A stretch of 64,000 nucleotides of DNA, taken from contig JAHCAL010000001.1 in NCBI GenBank assembly GCA_019634925.1, positions 1-64,000 of the forward strand. The letters are read 5' to 3'. Source of the DNA: Pseudomonadales bacterium (GTDB lineage Bacteria; Pseudomonadota; Gammaproteobacteria; Pseudomonadales; Azotimanducaceae). Shown piece after piece: positions 35,504 to 44,081 of this stretch. The notes beneath the pieces were generated by a model. It searched no databases, was not told where the DNA came from, and saw nothing but the letters and a program-made list of their open reading frames with translations. Both the position numbers and the translations under genes were made by a program. Each line of letters begins with the position of its first letter. The first letter of the stretch is position 1.

Positions 35504-36916
35504 ATGAGCATGTCCTCGCATTCACATCCTTTCACCATGACGCGGCTGGCGCGCAGCATCCTGTTTGCCGGCATCCTGGCCGCGATGAGCAACCCGCTGT
35601 GGGCGCAGACCAGCGTCAATGACTACGGCGTGCATCATCGCGGCAGCGTCATCGGCGATGACGTGCTGTACAGCATCGGTGGCGGCCGGGCGGTGTCGAT
35701 GGGGCCGGTCGGCCAGATGCAGCACCTCGGTGTCGGTATCGGCTGGAACAGCAACCTGATCTGCGGCGACATGAGCATCACCACCACGCTGCAGAACCAG
35801 CTCAACGGCATCACCAACGGCTTCCAGACCATCATGAGCCAGGTGATCCAGAACGCCACGGCGGCCGTGGCGTCGCTGCCGGCGCTCATCATCCAGCGCG
35901 CCGATCCCGGTTTGTACAACCTGCTGACCAACGGCATCTTGCAGGCACGGCTCGATTTCGACCGCAGCAAGCTCACCTGCCGCGCGATCGCCAACCGCAT
36001 GGCCGACGCGGCGGGCGGTCAGCTCGGCTGGGACCAGTTGGCCGAGGGCATGGCGCTCAAGCAGGCCGTGGCCAGCACCGACGCCGTATCGGCGATCGAA
36101 CAGGCCGAGACCAGTCGCGGCAACGACGGTGTGCCCTGGGTCGGCGGCGACAATGCCGGCGGCGCCGGACAGAATCCCATCCGCGTGGTCAGCGACGTGA
36201 CCCGCGCCGGCTACAACCTGCTCAACGGCCGCGGCGCGACCGATACCTCGCCGATCGACAGCATCACCTGCGGTAATCGCCTGAGCTGCCAGACCTGGCC
36301 TTCTCCCCAGGCCGCCACCGATTGGGCAACCCGCGTGCTGGGTGAGCAAGAGCATCGGACCTGCGATGGCTGCCTCAAGACCCAGGCCACCGCCGGCGTC
36401 GGCCTGACGCCCCTGATTCAGGAAGAGTACGAGACCAGGCTGGAGGCGCTGCGGGATCTGGTGACGGGTGCCAGCGCGACCACGTTCGACAACCTGGAAG
36501 CGGCCGGCAGCACTTCACTGCCGATCACGCGCGGCGTCATCGAGGCGCTGCGCGACGAACCGGACCAGGATGTGCTCGCGCGGCGCCTGGCCTCCGAAGT
36601 CGCGTTGGCCAGCGTGCTGGAGAAGGCCCTGCTGTTGCAGCGGACGCTGCTCGCCGGCCGCAAGGAGCCCAACGTCGCGGCCAACCAGCTCGCGCAGGAT
36701 GCCATCGCCCACGAAAGCAGCCTGCTGGAACAGGAGATCAACAACCTCAAGACCGAACTGGACCTGCGGCGCGAACTGGCAGCGAATTCGCCCATGGCGA
36801 TCATCCAGCGGCACGGCACGCGCAGCGCCGGCTCGCGCGGCATCTACCAGGGCGACACCGAGCGCGATCGCCTCGACGCCATCCAGCGGCCGCAGAACCC
36901 CGGCAATCCGCCATGA
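35504..36916 (+). CDS. PFL_4711/TIGR03755-family ICE protein
   Basis: A 470-residue exported protein: signal peptide ending near LWAQ, then SVNDYGVHHRGSVIGDDVLYSIGGGRAVSMG and MSITTTLQNQLNGITNGFQTIMSQVIQNATAAVASLPALIIQRADPGLYNLLTNGI. Comparable to F-type TraH in position and helical character. The ATG at 35504 has GAGG eight bases upstream; a GTG at 35495 is possible. It overlaps the following small gene at ATGA. Confidence 0.86.
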   Translation: MSMSSHSHPFTMTRLARSILFAGILAAMSNPLWAQTSVNDYGVHHRGSVIGDDVLYSIGGGRAVSMGPVGQMQHLGVGIGWNSNLICGDMSITTTLQNQLNGITNGFQTIMSQVIQNATAAVASLPALIIQRADPGLYNLLTNGILQARLDFDRSKLTCRAIANRMADAAGGQLGWDQLAEGMALKQAVASTDAVSAIEQAETSRGNDGVPWVGGDNAGGAGQNPIRVVSDVTRAGYNLLNGRGATDTSPIDSITCGNRLSCQTWPSPQAATDWATRVLGEQEHRTCDGCLKTQATAGVGLTPLIQEEYETRLEALRDLVTGASATTFDNLEAAGSTSLPITRGVIEALRDEPDQDVLARRLASEVALASVLEKALLLQRTLLAGRKEPNVAANQLAQDAIAHESSLLEQEINNLKTELDLRRELAANSPMAIIQRHGTRSAGSRGIYQGDTERDRLDAIQRPQNPGNPP

Positions 36917-37257
36917 GGATCGGGCTGCGGAAGTGGCTGTTCAACCGGCAACTCGGACGCACGCTGGGATGGATTGCGCTGATCGTGTTCGTCGCCGTGG
37001 CCGTCAACCTCGTCGGCATTCGCCTCGTCGGTGATGCAGACACATGGAGTCGGTGGCTGGACGAGCATGCCGGCTACTTCCTCGTTTGGCGGCTGTGCCT
37101 GTATGGCGCGACGGCCTACGGGTGGATATGGATGCGTCGCCGCCTCCGGGAACGCGACACATCCCGCGAAGCGCATCAGCGCCTGCTGCGCGCGGAGGTC
37201 GGCGCCGTCGCCGCCATCGTGCTGCTCGAAATCAGCGTGCTGCTGCGACAACCGTAG
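36913..37257 (+). CDS. small integral membrane protein of the transfer block
   Basis: A 114-residue protein with three predicted helices (LGWIALIVFVAVAVNLVGI, YFLVWRLCLYGATAYGWIW, AEVGAVAAIVLLEISVLL) and positively charged loops. No named family recalled with certainty; it regularly sits between PFL_4711 and TraG in this ICE class. Probably an accessory of the inner-membrane channel. Confidence 0.75.
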   Translation: MRIGLRKWLFNRQLGRTLGWIALIVFVAVAVNLVGIRLVGDADTWSRWLDEHAGYFLVWRLCLYGATAYGWIWMRRRLRERDTSREAHQRLLRAEVGAVAAIVLLEISVLLRQP

Positions 37258-37275
37258 CGATGCGGGACGACGACC

Positions 37276-38796
37276 ATGACCCTCTACACCACGGACTATC
37301 TTGAGTATTACCTGACACTGGTTGCCTGGATCATCAACAACGGCATCTGGAATGTGCTGGTGGCCAGCGGCATCTTCGCGCTGCCGTTCCTCGCCATCGT
37401 CGTGCAGGAATGGCTCAAGGCCCGTGCGGAAGGCGCGGACGAAGGCAACAAGGGCGTGCTCTCGTCCATGCGCATCGAGAACCGCGTGTGGGTGGCGATC
37501 GTGGTCATCATGTTCGCCGGCATTCCCTTCATTCCCCTTGACCTGAGCACCATCCAGTTCGTTCGCACGCGCTCGACCCAATGCCAGGTCAATGTGCCGC
37601 TGCCCTCGGAAACGAACTGGTCCGCTTCGTTCACGACGATCAACAACCAGAGTGCCCATGTGCCGGTCTGGTGGTTCTTCATGCACTCGCTGTCCAAGGC
37701 CGTCACCGGCGCCGCCGTGGCGGCGATCCCCTGTGGCACGGACCTGCGGCAGATGCGCATGGAGATCGACAGCACGCGCATCGCCGACCCGGTACTGGCC
37801 CAGGAAGTCGCCGACTTCACGCACGATTGCTACGGCCCGGCGCGCGCCAGGCTGTTCATGAGCCGGCCGACGCTCGGCGACGAGCAGATGAATGACGTGA
37901 CCTGGATCGGTTCACGCTTCTTCCTGGACACGGCCGGCTTCTACGACACGTATCGCTCGCGCGCACCACGCGATGCCTGGCCCTATGACGATGCGCGCGA
38001 CGCCGGCCTCGCCGAAGTATCCAGCGGTGGCGGTTATCCGAGTTGTCGGCAATGGTGGCTGGACAGCGGCGACGGACTGCGTGACCGGCTGCTGGCCCAG
38101 GTCGATCCGAGCCTGCTGTCCCGGCTCGGCCAATGGGCCGGTTTCCTGAGCCAGGCCCAGGCCGACGATGCCGTGATTCGTGCCATCGCTTCACCACGGC
38201 AACAGGTCATGAACCAGGGACACGTCTACACCGACTACGGTGGTCAGATCGGTATGACGCTCCCCAACGTCGCCACCCGCGTCGTATCGGATGTGGGGCT
38301 GACGGTAGGATCACTCGGAATGTTTCCGGCCATGGATGTGGTGCGTCAGGCGTTGCCCATGATCCTGTCGTTCCTGAAGATGGCGATGGTCATCTGCATT
38401 CCGCTGGTGCTGATCTTCGGCACCTACGACTTGCGAACGGTGGTGACGGTGACTGCCGTGCAGTTCTCGCTGTTCTTCGTCGATTTCTGGTTCCAGCTCG
38501 CCCGCTGGATCGATTCCACGATCTTGAACGCGCTCTACGGCTGGCACTCGCCGCACAGCAACTTCAATCCGCTGATGGGTTTGAACAACGCCTTCGGCGA
38601 TATGTTGTTGAACTTCGTGATGGCGACGATGTTCATCATCCTGCCGGGCTTCTGGGTCGTTGCATTGACGTGGGCCGGGGTCAGGACGGGGAACATTCTC
38701 GGGGGGTTCATCACCGGCACGACGGATGCGAAGTCGGCGGGCAGTAGCGGCTCGCGCCTCGCCATGGCGGCGGCGACGAAAGGCGCTGCGAAGTAA
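37276..38796 (+). CDS. traG: TraG N-terminal-domain conjugal transfer protein
   Basis: A 506-residue polytopic protein with the TraG_N domain: DYLEYYLTLVAWIINNGIWNVLVASGIFALPFLAIVVQEW at the start, a periplasmic region, and four helices near the C-terminus (PMILSFLKMAMVICIPLVLIFG to LPGFWVVALTWAGV). F-type TraG works in mating-pair stabilisation and entry exclusion; this version has only the N-terminal part, as usual in PFGI-1-class elements. Last rightward gene before convergent DUF3742. Confidence 0.88.
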   Translation: MTLYTTDYLEYYLTLVAWIINNGIWNVLVASGIFALPFLAIVVQEWLKARAEGADEGNKGVLSSMRIENRVWVAIVVIMFAGIPFIPLDLSTIQFVRTRSTQCQVNVPLPSETNWSASFTTINNQSAHVPVWWFFMHSLSKAVTGAAVAAIPCGTDLRQMRMEIDSTRIADPVLAQEVADFTHDCYGPARARLFMSRPTLGDEQMNDVTWIGSRFFLDTAGFYDTYRSRAPRDAWPYDDARDAGLAEVSSGGGYPSCRQWWLDSGDGLRDRLLAQVDPSLLSRLGQWAGFLSQAQADDAVIRAIASPRQQVMNQGHVYTDYGGQIGMTLPNVATRVVSDVGLTVGSLGMFPAMDVVRQALPMILSFLKMAMVICIPLVLIFGTYDLRTVVTVTAVQFSLFFVDFWFQLARWIDSTILNALYGWHSPHSNFNPLMGLNNAFGDMLLNFVMATMFIILPGFWVVALTWAGVRTGNILGGFITGTTDAKSAGSSGSRLAMAAATKGAAK

Positions 38797-38823
38797 GGAG
38801 TCGTTCCCGGTCTGCTGGAACAG

Positions 38824-39183
38824 CTACGGGTCGTCGGGATCGCCCAGGTCGATGCGCCAGTCGTCCTTGTCGTAGACGCCGGCACCCGAATGACCGTCCC
38901 TGAGTTCAGGCTGCTTCTCTTCATCCAAGTCGGCGTTGCGCACAAGCCAGGCGGCGAGCAGCGCGAACGCGAGCAGCAAGGCCAGCCAGAACGCTGCGTA
39001 CAGCAGCACGCCGAACACGACGAGCTTCACGATCCAGAGCAGCAGCCGTGCTACGCCGGCCGGCAGTCCTTTGCCCGCCAGCCATTGGATGGCGCGGGCC
39101 TCTTGCCGTGCAAGGCCACGCCACGCATGGCCGAGCCATCTGCCGGCGCGTTCTGCTTTTGTGGTACGGGGCGTCGCGTTCAT
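38824..39183 (-). CDS. DUF3742-family membrane protein
   Basis: A 119-residue protein: Arg-rich amphipathic N-terminus (AERAGRWLGHAWRGLARQEARAIQWLAGKGLPAGVARLLLW), two adjoining membrane helices, then an acidic tail ending YDKDDWRIDLGDPDD. This is the DUF3742 pattern found next to TraG in this ICE class. Function unknown. The ATG at 39183 has GAGG upstream; an extra 16 codons to 39231 would overlap the yhaV end and are unlikely. Convergent with traG. Confidence 0.83.
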   Translation of the reverse strand: MNATPRTTKAERAGRWLGHAWRGLARQEARAIQWLAGKGLPAGVARLLLWIVKLVVFGVLLYAAFWLALLLAFALLAAWLVRNADLDEEKQPELRDGHSGAGVYDKDDWRIDLGDPDDP

Positions 39184-39206
39184 CACTGTTACCTCATGCG
39201 GAGGAT

Positions 39207-39674
39207 TTATCGCTTCTCCTGTGTAGACCAATCAGACCGGCTCGCGGCAACCAGGCTGTCCCAATCGTCCGGCGGATTTCCTCGTTCGAGCATCTTCTCG
39301 AACATGGCGTAGGGGTCGGACTTGCTGCCCGCCGAGCGCAGCGTCTGCTCATCGTTGACCCAGGCGAACACGATGGTCTTCGCTTTGGAGTCGTAGCGAA
39401 AGAACAGGCGAAACCGCCGTCCGACCTTCGCGCGCCGCCAGTGCCGATGGGCTGGCCCGAGGGTATTGCCCTGGCGGTATTCGTCCCGTGCCGGATCGCT
39501 CGGCACCGTCTCCAGGATCAATTGGCTCAACGCATGAAACAGCTTGACGTTGGCGTTGCGCTCGAAGCCCTTTGGATCATTGCGCTCGGCGCGTCCGGCC
39601 GCCGCGTGCAGCTTCTGAAGCTGCTCCACGATGCACTCATGGAACAGCAGCACCCATCCGTGACGCTGTATCAA
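39207..39674 (-). CDS. yhaV: YhaV-family toxin (RNase)
   Basis: A 155-residue toxin of the PrlF-YhaV type II system, a RelE-fold ribosome-dependent endoribonuclease in E. coli. Features: GWVLLFHECIVEQLQKLHAAAGRA, then LGPAHRHWRRAKVGRRFRLFFRYDSKAKTIVFAWVNDEQTLRSAGSKSDPYAMFEKMLERGNPPDDW. It overlaps the antitoxin gene by 4 bp. Probably stabilises the ICE against loss. Confidence 0.9.
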   Translation of the reverse strand: MIQRHGWVLLFHECIVEQLQKLHAAAGRAERNDPKGFERNANVKLFHALSQLILETVPSDPARDEYRQGNTLGPAHRHWRRAKVGRRFRLFFRYDSKAKTIVFAWVNDEQTLRSAGSKSDPYAMFEKMLERGNPPDDWDSLVAASRSDWSTQEKR

Positions 39675-39988
39675 AGTGCCACTTCTCCCTCGATGTCTTC
39701 ATCGAGGTCCGAGGCGTGGCCCACGTTGGCGAGCATGGTCTGGGCGAGTTCCACCGGCAGCGCTCCGACGTTCCTGCCGCTGCGGATGTCCGCTTCCAGC
39801 AGGCCCAGGAAAGCGCCGATCGCCGGGTCTTCGTGCTCGGCCTCGGCGCGAGTGACGACGACTTCGCCACCACGCAGCTCGAAGGCCACCTTGCCGCCGG
39901 TGGTCACACCCAGCGCCTGCCGGATGGACTTGGGCAACGTGATCTGCCCCTTGGACGTGAGTGTGGCGAGTTCGTGGATGCCGGGCAT
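39671..39988 (-). CDS. prlF: PrlF-family antitoxin
   Basis: A 105-residue antitoxin with an N-terminal AbrB/SpoVT swapped-hairpin DNA-binding domain (ELATLTSKGQITLPKSIRQALGVTTGGKVAFELRGGEVVV) and an acidic helical C-terminus that would bind YhaV. The start at 39988 has AGGAG seven bases upstream. Represses its own operon in relatives; a perfect palindrome lies in its promoter. Confidence 0.9.
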   Translation of the reverse strand: MPGIHELATLTSKGQITLPKSIRQALGVTTGGKVAFELRGGEVVVTRAEAEHEDPAIGAFLGLLEADIRSGRNVGALPVELAQTMLANVGHASDLDEDIEGEVAL

Positions 39989-40021
39989 GGTTGGGCTCCT
40001 GTCTTTGATCCTCATGCCTCG

Positions 40022-40050
40022 ATGGTAAGGAAATTTCCTTACCTTGTCAA
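40022..40050 (-). promoter_or_regulatory. prlF-yhaV promoter with palindromic operator
   Basis: On the minus strand, -35 TTGACA (40045-40050), 17-bp spacer, -10 TACCAT (40022-40027). A perfect 20-bp palindrome with half-site GGTAAGGAAA (40024-40043) covers the spacer and part of the -10. A bound PrlF/YhaV complex there would block RNA polymerase, giving autoregulation. Confidence 0.72.
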
Positions 40051-40258
40051 TCCAGGAATCCTTTGGTGCGTCGTGCTGCATAAGCTGTGCTCCATCCCAC
40101 TGCGGAAAGGCCCATCGTAAGCAGGACACAGGCTGCCTTCCGCTTTCAAAGCGGCATGGGCCAGAACCCGTTTGTCTGTGGCTGGATACCCATGGTTGCC
40201 CTATACACGGCTGGGAAGGGCAGACAGCAGCTCGTCGCCTTGATTAGATATTGAGCCA

Positions 40259-40340
40259 AAAATAAAACATGATGTTATTTTCAATGCGTTTTTCATGCGG
40301 AGCGCTTCTGATTGATTGGATTCTGTGCTATTTTTCGTAC
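40259..40340 (+). promoter_or_regulatory. abiE promoter: extended -10 and candidate operator
   Basis: TGCTATTTT (40326-40334) forms an extended -10 whose predicted start site falls on or next to the abiEi ATG at 40341; no Shine-Dalgarno is present, so the transcript may be leaderless. A 23-bp imperfect palindrome with arms AAAATAA (40259-40265) and TTATTTT (40275-40281) lies upstream. AbiEi proteins repress their own promoter at inverted repeats. The rest of 40051-40258 shows nothing I can name. Confidence 0.42.
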
Positions 40341-41099
40341 ATGAACGGAAATCCTAGACATCAGGTAATCAAGCGTCTGCAGGCGGAGCTACCCCGTGGA
40401 GCGCCGTTCGACCTTGCCACCCTGAACCAGTTCGGGGTGTCGCCCCAACTCGCCGCCCACTACGCCGATGGGGGTTGGCTCGTGCGCCTGGCTCAGGGCA
40501 TCTATGCCTTTCCGAACGATGACTTCGGGGTCTACGGTGCCCTGAAGTTCCTGCAACAGCGCGTGCCCGGCCTGCATGTCGGCGGCAAGAGCGCCCTGGC
40601 CCTGCAAGGCGTGCAGCACAACCTGGGCGGCCGGGACACCCTGGTGCTGTGGGGCGATAGCCGCTTCACGTTGCCGCGATGGTTCACCTCACGATTTCCG
40701 GCCCGCTATGTCCATGCTCGTCTGTTCGATTGGCCGGACACGCCACTGGCCAACAAGACCCTGATCACGCCGCCGGGCCTGCCCGCCCCCCTGCGGGTGG
40801 CGGTTCCCGAGCGCGCCGTGCTGGAACTGCTGTACGAGGTCGGCGTCAAGCAAAGCCTCGAAGAAGCACGGAATCTCTTCGATGGGCTGCGCTCACCCCG
40901 CAAGGAGTTGCTCGGGCAACTGCTGTCCTGCTGCACCAGTGTGAAGGCCGTGCGCCTGTTTCTCACCTGGGCGCGCGAGACGGGGCTGGTGGAGGTCGAT
41001 GCCCTGCTGGAACAGTACCCGGTTCGCACCGGCAGCGCCGCGCGCTGGATGGGCCGACTCGATGACGGCAGCCTGTTGAGTCTGAGACCTCATGGATAA
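40341..41099 (+). CDS. abiEi: AbiEi-family antitoxin
   Basis: A 252-residue type IV antitoxin: N-terminal winged-helix DNA-binding domain (VIKRLQAELPRGAPFDLATLNQFGVSPQLAAHYADGGWLVRLAQGIYAFPND) followed by the AbiEi_3-like C-terminal domain (LHVGGKSALALQGVQHNLGGRDTLVLWGDSRFTLPRWF...VPERAVLELLYEVG). It neutralises AbiEii indirectly and represses the operon. The start chosen removes a hydrophobic-looking 24-residue stretch encoded by the promoter region. Overlaps the toxin gene by 8 bp. Confidence 0.88.
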   Translation: MNGNPRHQVIKRLQAELPRGAPFDLATLNQFGVSPQLAAHYADGGWLVRLAQGIYAFPNDDFGVYGALKFLQQRVPGLHVGGKSALALQGVQHNLGGRDTLVLWGDSRFTLPRWFTSRFPARYVHARLFDWPDTPLANKTLITPPGLPAPLRVAVPERAVLELLYEVGVKQSLEEARNLFDGLRSPRKELLGQLLSCCTSVKAVRLFLTWARETGLVEVDALLEQYPVRTGSAARWMGRLDDGSLLSLRPHG

Positions 41100-42012
41100 G
41101 ACCTACGCGGACACCGTTCGCCTGCTGCTGGCCATCGTGCCCGACGTGTTCGCCAACGACATCTTTGCGATGAAAGGCGGCACGGCGATCAATCTCGTCG
41201 TGCAGGACATGCCGCGTCTGTCGGTGGACATCGACGTGGTGTACCTCCCGTGGCAAACACCGCGCGACGAAGCGCTGCAAGCCATCAACCAGGAGTTGGC
41301 CGCCATCGCCACGCGCGTTGCCTCGCTCGGCGTACAGACACGCCTGGTTCGCAGCAAGGATCTGGGGGATACCAAGCTGATCGTCGAGAACGAGAGCAGC
41401 CAGGTGAAGATAGAGGTCAACGTGGTGTTTCGCGGCACCGTGCTGCCCGCCGAACGACGCTCGCTGAGCGCCAAGACCAGCGACCTGTTCGGCGTCGAAC
41501 TGGAGGTGCCGATCCTGGCGCCGAACGAGTTGTACGCCGGCAAGCTGGTGGCCGCGCTGGACCGGCAGCATCCGCGTGACCTGTTCGACGTGTGGCAGCT
41601 CTACGAATCGGGCGGCATCAGCAACGGCATGGTCGAATGCTTCGTGGTCTACCTGGCGGGGCACAACCGGCCGACCCATGAGGTGCTGTTCGGCAACGAC
41701 AAGAACATCGCTGGCGAGTACGAGCGGGCCTTTGTCGGCATGACCGAAGTGGAATGCTCCCTGGAGACGCTGCTGGAAGCCCGCGTCCGGTTACGGCACG
41801 AATTGCCTGGGCGGTTGAGCGCGCAGCACAAGCAATTCCTGAGCGGATTGACGCGCGCACAGCCCGATTGGTCCCTGCTGCAATGCCAGCACGCCGCGCA
41901 ACTGCCGGCGCTGCGCTGGAAACTCAGCAATCTCGAAACTTTCCGCAAGCGTCGCCCGGAAGACTTCACAGCCCAAGCCGATGCACTCGACGCCGGCCTG
42001 GGCCAAGCCTGA
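41092..42012 (+). CDS. abiEii: AbiEii nucleotidyltransferase toxin
   Basis: A 306-residue nucleotidyltransferase-like toxin with FAMKGGTAINL (about 26-36) and the metal-binding RLSVDIDVVYLP (about 42-53), the four-motif AbiEii/AbiGii pattern, and LAPNELYAGKLVAALDRQHPRDLFDVWQLYE. With AbiEi it forms a type IV toxin-antitoxin system that can abort phage infection and stabilise mobile elements. Sits between TraG and TraI, a common cargo position. Confidence 0.9.
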   Translation: MDKTYADTVRLLLAIVPDVFANDIFAMKGGTAINLVVQDMPRLSVDIDVVYLPWQTPRDEALQAINQELAAIATRVASLGVQTRLVRSKDLGDTKLIVENESSQVKIEVNVVFRGTVLPAERRSLSAKTSDLFGVELEVPILAPNELYAGKLVAALDRQHPRDLFDVWQLYESGGISNGMVECFVVYLAGHNRPTHEVLFGNDKNIAGEYERAFVGMTEVECSLETLLEARVRLRHELPGRLSAQHKQFLSGLTRAQPDWSLLQCQHAAQLPALRWKLSNLETFRKRRPEDFTAQADALDAGLGQA

Positions 42013-42119
42013 CAACGCTTCAGCAACGTTCCCCGCTTGCCGGGATTGCCCCATACCGCATTGATCGTGGCGCCCACGAGGTAACGGCCATATACCCAAA
42101 GGCTTCCATAAAGGCCAAA

Positions 42120-42154
42120 GGGCTGGGAAGGGGCAAGGGAACGGGGTCAAGGGG
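42120..42154 (+). other. G-run tract with G-quadruplex potential upstream of traI
   Basis: Six runs of three or four G residues (42120-42122, 42125-42127, 42130-42133, 42137-42139, 42143-42146, 42151-42154) with loops of 2-4 bases, on the coding strand, 62 bp before the traI start. It is part of a wider purine-rich stretch (about 42096-42190) with the repeated heptamer AAAGGCC. Could act in the traI leader RNA or as part of an origin of transfer. Confidence 0.55.
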
Positions 42155-42215
42155 AAAGGCCCTACCCGGAAAAGGCCAAAAGGCTCTCCCGCCAGTCCGT
42201 CACTCGGGTGTCGTC

Positions 42216-44063
42216 ATGTTCTCGCTGTTCCAACGCAAAAGGGTGCCAACCGCCGGCGCACCGTCCACCGCCTCCATAGCGATGCCCCAAGGGCTAACCA
42301 GGCCGGAGTCGGCCGCCTCGCTGCTGGCGACGCCGCGCCGGCGGAAGCTGCTGGAACACATCTGGCAACGGACCTCGCTGTCGCGCAAGCAATTCGCCGC
42401 GCTGTACCTGACGCCCTTGGAGCGCTACGCCGAACTGGTGCAGCAGTTCCCCGCCTCCGAGAGTCACCATCACGCCTATCCGGGCGGCATGCTGGATCAC
42501 GGCCTGGAGATCGTGGCCTACGCATTGAAGCTGCGACAGTCACATCTGCTGCCCGCTGGCGTGACGCCGGAAGCGCAGGCGGCCCAGGCCGAGGCCTGGA
42601 CTGCGGGCACCGCTTACGCAGCCCTGCTGCACGACATCGGCAAGATCGCCGTCGATCTGCATGTCGAATATGCCGATGGCACTCTCTGGCATCCCTGGCA
42701 TGGTCCGTTGCAGCGGCCGTATCGCTTCCGCTACCGCAAGGACCGCGAGTATCGGCTGCACAGTGCCGCCACCGGACTGCTGTACATCCGGCTGCTGGAC
42801 CGCGAGATTCTCGACTGGCTCAACGGCTTCTCCGATCTGTGGGCTTCGCTGCTGTACGTCCTGGCCGGCCAGTACGAGCACGCCGGCACGCTTGGCGAGC
42901 TGGTCGTGCAGGCCGACCAAGCTTCGGTCGCCCACGAACTCGGCGGCGATCCGAACAAAGCGCTGGCCGCACCCAAGCACGCGCTGCAACGCAAGCTGCT
43001 CGACGGCCTGCGCTATCTGCTCAAGGAGGAATTCAAACTGAACCAGCCCCAGGCTTCGGACGGCTGGCTGACCCAGGACGCACTCTGGCTGGTGAGCAAG
43101 ACCGTCTCCGACAAGCTGCGGGCACATCTGCTATCGCAGGGCATTGATGGCATTCCAGCCAGCAACACGGCGGTGTTCAACGTGCTTCAGGACCATGGTA
43201 TCGCCCTGGCCACGCCGGACGGCAAGGCGATCTGGAAAGCCTCCGTCACGAGCGATGCCGGCTGGTCGCACAGCTTCACCTTCCTGAAACTGTCCCCCGC
43301 GATGATTTGGGAAGCGTCCGACCGGCCGGCAGCCTTCGCGGGCACCGTGCAGGTGGAGCCGGAAGGGTCGGCGGCACAGACACCAGCACCCGAGGCCATC
43401 GACGTGGAAACAGGGGAATCCGCCCCGGCGACTACCGAGTCCGCCACACCAACGACCGCCGACAGCAGCGTCGAGGAACTACTGGAACTGCTCGATTCGT
43501 CTCCCGCGTCCACTGCTACGGCCATGCCGCTTCAGCCCCTCGCTGAGAAGCCCACGCCGTTGCCGGACCACAAGCCCGCCGACACCACGCCGGTCCAAGC
43601 AGTACACCAAGACGACGCCAATCCATCCGGTGCTCATTTTCTCGCGTGGCTGCGTCAGAGCATCCAGACGCGCAAGCTCATCATCAACGACGCCAAGGCG
43701 CTGGTACATACCGTGGCCGGCACGGCGTATCTCGTCAGTCCCGGCGTGTTCCAGCGCTACGCGCAGGAGCACCCGCAGATCACCGCCCTGGCCAAGCAGG
43801 ACAAGCTACCGGAATGGCAGTGGGTACAGAAGCGGTTCGAGAAGCTGGGCCTGCACCGCAAGCAGGCCAGCGGGCTGAACATCTGGAATTGCGAAGTGAC
43901 GGGGCCTCGCAAGTCCAGGCGGCTGCACGGATACCTGCTGACCAGCCCCGATACGCTGTTCCATGAGATACCCCCGAACAATCCTTACCTGCGCCTCGCC
44001 AACGCAGAGGCACAGCGCGACGACTCGGCGTTTCATGCCAAGAACGATGACGAGCAGGAATAG
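42216..44063 (+). CDS. traI: TraI relaxase, PFGI-1 class (MobH family)
   Basis: A 615-residue relaxase that nicks oriT and starts transfer. The MobH/TraI_2 signature HHHAYPGGMLDHGLEI (about 84-99) and the HD-hydrolase-like LLHDIGK (about 138-144) are present, and the C-terminal TraI_2_C region is seen in FLAWLRQSIQTRKLIINDAKALVHTV...SRRLHGYLLTSP. A Pro/Thr/Ser-rich linker (about 385-475) joins the halves. The ATG at 42216 is the first without overlap with abiEii; an upstream extension to 41754 is in a shadow frame of that gene. Confidence 0.92.
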   Translation: MFSLFQRKRVPTAGAPSTASIAMPQGLTRPESAASLLATPRRRKLLEHIWQRTSLSRKQFAALYLTPLERYAELVQQFPASESHHHAYPGGMLDHGLEIVAYALKLRQSHLLPAGVTPEAQAAQAEAWTAGTAYAALLHDIGKIAVDLHVEYADGTLWHPWHGPLQRPYRFRYRKDREYRLHSAATGLLYIRLLDREILDWLNGFSDLWASLLYVLAGQYEHAGTLGELVVQADQASVAHELGGDPNKALAAPKHALQRKLLDGLRYLLKEEFKLNQPQASDGWLTQDALWLVSKTVSDKLRAHLLSQGIDGIPASNTAVFNVLQDHGIALATPDGKAIWKASVTSDAGWSHSFTFLKLSPAMIWEASDRPAAFAGTVQVEPEGSAAQTPAPEAIDVETGESAPATTESATPTTADSSVEELLELLDSSPASTATAMPLQPLAEKPTPLPDHKPADTTPVQAVHQDDANPSGAHFLAWLRQSIQTRKLIINDAKALVHTVAGTAYLVSPGVFQRYAQEHPQITALAKQDKLPEWQWVQKRFEKLGLHRKQASGLNIWNCEVTGPRKSRRLHGYLLTSPDTLFHEIPPNNPYLRLANAEAQRDDSAFHAKNDDEQE

Positions 44064-44081
44064 GATGCGACGCCGGCGCCC

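Noticed and set aside
39207..42012. Undescribed defence island
   Set aside because: Both pairs are recognisable known systems (PrlF-YhaV and AbiE); nothing new in gene content.
41754..42215. 154-codon N-terminal extension of the relaxase
   Set aside because: It is in a shadow frame of abiEii and of the G-rich gap; the family begins near MFSLF.
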